Of a stretch of 25,444 nt of DNA, positions 23,177-25,444 are shown one piece after another. Source of the DNA: ATZT02 sp038145175 (GTDB taxonomy: Bacteria; Actinomycetota; Actinomycetes; S36-B12; UBA5976); the NCBI GenBank assembly GCA_038145175.1, contig JAYQPE010000009.1:1-25444 (forward strand). Direction: 5' to 3'. Position 1 is the stretch's first letter, and each line of letters starts with the position of its first letter. The notes beneath the pieces are model-generated. The model did not search any database. It was given only the letters and a program-made list of their open reading frames with translations, and was not told the DNA's origin. The position numbers and the translations under genes are program-made.

Positions 23177-23974
23177 TTACTGATAAGAATGATTTTCGTC
23201 AGGATAAGATCCTGACTCAATTTCTTCTTTAGCTAGCTTTACTGCTTGCGTTAAATCTTTTCGTAAATTTGCAAATCTTTTAACAAATTTAGGTATTGGA
23301 TCGTTAGTTAATCCTGCAAGATCTTGCCAAACCAATACTTGAGCATCTGTATCAGGACCTGCCCCAATTCCAATTGTTGGAATTGACACCGATTTTGTTA
23401 TTTCACTTGCAAGTGATCTTGGAATTGCTTCTAAAACAATTGAGAAAGCTCCAGCGGCTTCAAGTGCTTTAGCATCTTGCATAAGTAGTTGGGCTTGTTC
23501 ACCTTTTCCTTGCACTTTGTATCCACCAAAAACGTTTACTGATTGTGGGGTTAAACCAATATGGCCCATTACTGGAATTCCAGCCTCAACTAGAACTGAA
23601 ATTGTTTGAGAAATTCTTTGACCACCTTCAAGTTTTACTGCGTGTGCTCCAGCTTTTAGAAACTTTGTGGCATTTTCTAACGCCAATTGGGATGAAGTTT
23701 GATAGGAGCCAAAAGGCATGTCAGCAACTACCAACGAATGCTTATTAGATCTTGATACACCACCCACAATGGGAAGCATCTCTTCCATGGTCACAGGCAC
23801 AGTTGAGTCATGACCAAATACAAGTTGGGCAGCAGAATCACCAACAAGAACTACTGGGATTTCAAGTTCATCGTATATGGAAGAAGTAAGTGAGTCATAG
23901 CTGGTAAGCATCAGCCATTTTTTACTATATTTTTTGAACTCCAGTAAGTCATTAACTGAAACATGAGTAAACAT
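23177..23974 (-). CDS. panB: 3-methyl-2-oxobutanoate hydroxymethyltransferase
   Basis: The first committed step of pantothenate (vitamin B5) synthesis, making ketopantoate from 2-oxoisovalerate with methylenetetrahydrofolate. Typical blocks: MLTSYDSLTSS, VVLVGDSAAQLVFGH, TVPVTMEEM, KLEGGQR, GHIGLTPQS, VLEAIPRSL and IPTIGIGAGPDTDAQVLVWQ. The frame opens at an ATG at 23998, but starting at the ATG at 23974 gives 265 residues, the usual length, with FTHVSVNDLLEFKK as the normal opening. It faces away from the LRV genes and ends back-to-back with the sugar cluster. Confidence 0.94.
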   Translation of the reverse strand: MFTHVSVNDLLEFKKYSKKWLMLTSYDSLTSSIYDELEIPVVLVGDSAAQLVFGHDSTVPVTMEEMLPIVGGVSRSNKHSLVVADMPFGSYQTSSQLALENATKFLKAGAHAVKLEGGQRISQTISVLVEAGIPVMGHIGLTPQSVNVFGGYKVQGKGEQAQLLMQDAKALEAAGAFSIVLEAIPRSLASEITKSVSIPTIGIGAGPDTDAQVLVWQDLAGLTNDPIPKFVKRFANLRKDLTQAVKLAKEEIESGSYPDENHSYQ

Positions 23975-24042
23975 TTCCAACTCTTCTCTCAAGGCCATAT
24001 CTGGTCCCTGGATGTTTTGGGTCTTTTTACTTCATTCTTGCA

Positions 24043-24054
24043 GGTCATGTGACC
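24043..24054. promoter_or_regulatory. 12-bp palindrome upstream of panB and the LRV genes
   Basis: GGTCA-TG-TGACC is an inverted repeat of 5-bp arms in the divergent gap between panB and the LRV gene pair, about 70-75 bases from each start. It could be an operator for either. Short palindromes occur by chance, so this is tentative. Confidence 0.3.
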
Positions 24055-24089
24055 CCAGTCGCCATGGCTAGGGCAGGGCAGTAGATTAT

Positions 24090-24102
24090 TGAATTGAATT
24101 CA
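24090..24102. promoter_or_regulatory. Possible third copy of the TetR-type palindrome
   Basis: TGAATTGAATTCA matches TGAATTGGATTCA (21288-21300) at 12 of 13 positions and lies 28 bases before the ATG at 24130. It is made of low-complexity GAATT units and could be chance. Confidence 0.25.
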
Positions 24103-24129
24103 AATTTGTTGTGGGGAAACGGCAAACTT

Positions 24130-24813
24130 ATGCTTAAGTGGTGGTTAAATCGCAAGATTTCAAAAACGCGTCGAAAACTCATTTCTTCGCGATTGCCAAA
24201 AAGATTAGAGTTAGCCAGAAATTCTCAAACAGATATTGAAGTCTTGAAAAGTTTGGCAACCGATCGATCCCATCAAGTTCGACAGACTGTGGCAGAGAAT
24301 TTTAGCGCTACCGAGGAAATAATTGAAATACTTACTAAAGATAAAAATTCAATAGTTAGATCAAGTGTTGCTAGAAGAAATAAACTAACAGACTTTGTCA
24401 TTGATACTTTAATTCAAGACACCAACGAAACAGTTTTGGTTGCCTTGTCCGTAAGAGAAAAATTAAAACCAAATCAGCAAGAAATGCTATCGAAATCTGG
24501 ACCAGGAGTTAGACAAAAACTAGCAATTAGAAAAGATCTTTCTAAAGATGTGGCTTTGAAGCTTTCTCAAGATGTTGATTTTAGGGTTAGAGTAATTCTT
24601 GCAGCTGTTACAACGTATCCTGAAGTATTAGATATTTTAGAATTGGATCAAGATTTAGAAGTTGTTAAGATTTTGGAGAAAAGAAAGGGAACCTATGATC
24701 CCAAACATCCTAAATGGCAAATTAGTAATCAAAGACTACAAAATGATAATGATAGATGGTTAAGACTTTTGAGACCGTATATTGCTGCACCAAGAAATGA
24801 GGACACAAAATAA
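24130..24813 (+). CDS. Leucine-rich-repeat-variant (LRV/HEAT-like) protein A
   Basis: An alpha-helical repeat protein of 227 residues. Units of about 24 residues recur with a pattern of Leu-x-x-Leu-Ala-x-Asp then Val-Arg-x-x-Val-Ala: LKSLATDRSHQVRQTVAEN, ILTKDKNSIVRSSVARR, LSQDVDFRVRVILAAV. Such repeats form solenoids that bind proteins or nucleic acids; the partner is unknown. An upstream TTG at 24094 is also in frame, but the ATG at 24130 avoids the palindrome there. No signal peptide is present, so it should be cytoplasmic. A Trp/Lys/Arg-rich N-terminus (KWWLNRKISKTRRK) could contact membrane or RNA. It is coupled to the next gene through a one-base TAATG overlap. Confidence 0.75.
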   Translation: MLKWWLNRKISKTRRKLISSRLPKRLELARNSQTDIEVLKSLATDRSHQVRQTVAENFSATEEIIEILTKDKNSIVRSSVARRNKLTDFVIDTLIQDTNETVLVALSVREKLKPNQQEMLSKSGPGVRQKLAIRKDLSKDVALKLSQDVDFRVRVILAAVTTYPEVLDILELDQDLEVVKILEKRKGTYDPKHPKWQISNQRLQNDNDRWLRLLRPYIAAPRNEDTK

Positions 24814-25406
24814 TGAAAAATGGAATCTACTTTTTTCCTAAAAAATTCTTTACAAGACACCAAACAGCTCGTGATAGCAAAACACCTATTCCTATTCTGG
24901 GCGCATTAGCAAGTGATGTCCACGAAGAAGTGCGTTTAGGTGTGGCAGGAAATCCTATAACTCCAAAAACTATCTGGGTTTTATTAATGGATGATCCAGC
25001 AGATAGCGTGAGAGCAGAAGTTGCAGCTAGAAGTGATTTACAGCCTTCGGATATTGCAAAGCTTTCTATGGATTCTTCTGAGATTGTTTGGAACCAATTA
25101 GCGCAAAGAGATGACTTGAATGAAGAAGTATTAAAAATTCTATGTTTAAAGACATTGCCCGTAAGAATAAGACTTGCTTCAAAATCAAACGAATTACCTG
25201 ATTGGGTGAGCATCACACTAGCTAAAGATTCAGAATACAGAGTCAGGTCCCTTGTTGCTGGAAGCACAAAATGTGAGACAGCTTGGAATATTCTCAAAAA
25301 TGATCCAGAAAGTTACGTTAGAAATATTATTGAAAACCGCGAGTACGATAAAGAGGCTTCCGAAATTAGGAAGAAAAACCAGGGCAGAAGAATATTTGCT
25401 TATTAA
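24813..25406 (+). CDS. Leucine-rich-repeat-variant (LRV/HEAT-like) protein B
   Basis: A second repeat protein, 197 residues, probably arising by duplication of the gene before it. The same helical unit recurs: LGALASDVHEEVRLGVAGN, LLMDDPADSVRAEVAARSD, LAKDSEYRVRSLVAGS. It also opens with a basic, aromatic stretch (MKNGIYFFPKKFFTRHQTAR), and its tail is basic (EIRKKNQGRRIF). Its ATG shares one base with the preceding stop, so the two are co-translated and may form a heteromeric pair. No catalytic motif or Fe-S cysteine cluster is visible. The window ends 38 bases later. Confidence 0.75.
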   Translation: MKNGIYFFPKKFFTRHQTARDSKTPIPILGALASDVHEEVRLGVAGNPITPKTIWVLLMDDPADSVRAEVAARSDLQPSDIAKLSMDSSEIVWNQLAQRDDLNEEVLKILCLKTLPVRIRLASKSNELPDWVSITLAKDSEYRVRSLVAGSTKCETAWNILKNDPESYVRNIIENREYDKEASEIRKKNQGRRIFAY

Positions 25407-25444
25407 AGATATTTGCTAAATTAAGTTGCCGGCTTTAAAGTGTC

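Noticed and set aside
24827..25297. 156-residue - strand frame opposite LRV protein B
   Set aside because: The + strand frame has clear helical repeats and is coupled to the preceding gene; the reverse frame shows no recognisable features.

Overview
The window looks like a streamlined, AT-rich actinobacterial chromosome, most probably a freshwater acI-type lineage (Nanopelagicales, the Planktophila/Nanopelagicus group). This is inference from four things: the rplS-lepB-rnhB order typical of Actinobacteria, a ROK-family polyphosphate-glucokinase-like gene, a tiny Lys/Arg/Ala/Pro-only histone-H1-like protein, and very tight spacing with AT-rich codon use. No rRNA, tRNA, CRISPR array or transposase was seen.

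Layout. (1) 1-2031: a possible structured leader followed by rplS, lepB and rnhB on the + strand. (2) 2094-3227: a membrane protein carrying two cytochrome b5 domains. (3) 3230-8388, all on the - strand: a secreted S1 protease, an MFS carrier, map, apt, an aquaporin-family channel and a polyphosphate-type glucokinase, closely packed and partly overlapping. (4) 8408-9180: a small membrane protein, a strong bidirectional terminator, the histone-like gene, and an AT-rich non-coding stretch. (5) 9181-11396: an MFS exporter divergent from an NAD(P)H-hydrate dehydratase. (6) 11379-23176: a catabolic cluster. (7) 23177-25406: panB, then two coupled leucine-rich-repeat-variant (LRV/HEAT-like) proteins.

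The catabolic cluster reads as a nearly complete non-phosphorylative sugar oxidation route. A Gfo/Idh/MocA dehydrogenase could oxidise an aldose at C1 and an SMP-30 lactonase could open the lactone. An IlvD/Edd dehydratase would make the 2-keto-3-deoxy acid, an SDR and/or a zinc alcohol dehydrogenase would oxidise C4, and an FAH-family hydrolase would cleave the 2,4-diketo acid to pyruvate plus a 2-hydroxy acid. A fused FAD/Fe-S 2-hydroxyacid dehydrogenase, overlapping the dehydratase gene, could oxidise that hydroxy acid. A TetR-type regulator sits inside the cluster, divergent from the FAH gene. No sugar transporter or kinase is present in the cluster.

The cluster is interrupted by a secreted protein with an OmpA-like C-terminus. 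That gene is flanked on one side by the intact 3' end of the TetR gene and on the other by a 93-bp, 84%-identical remnant of the same 3' end, so it lies where a second regulator copy seems once to have been. A 17-bp sequence containing an imperfect palindrome is shared exactly between the promoter of this gene and the TetR/FAH intergenic region.
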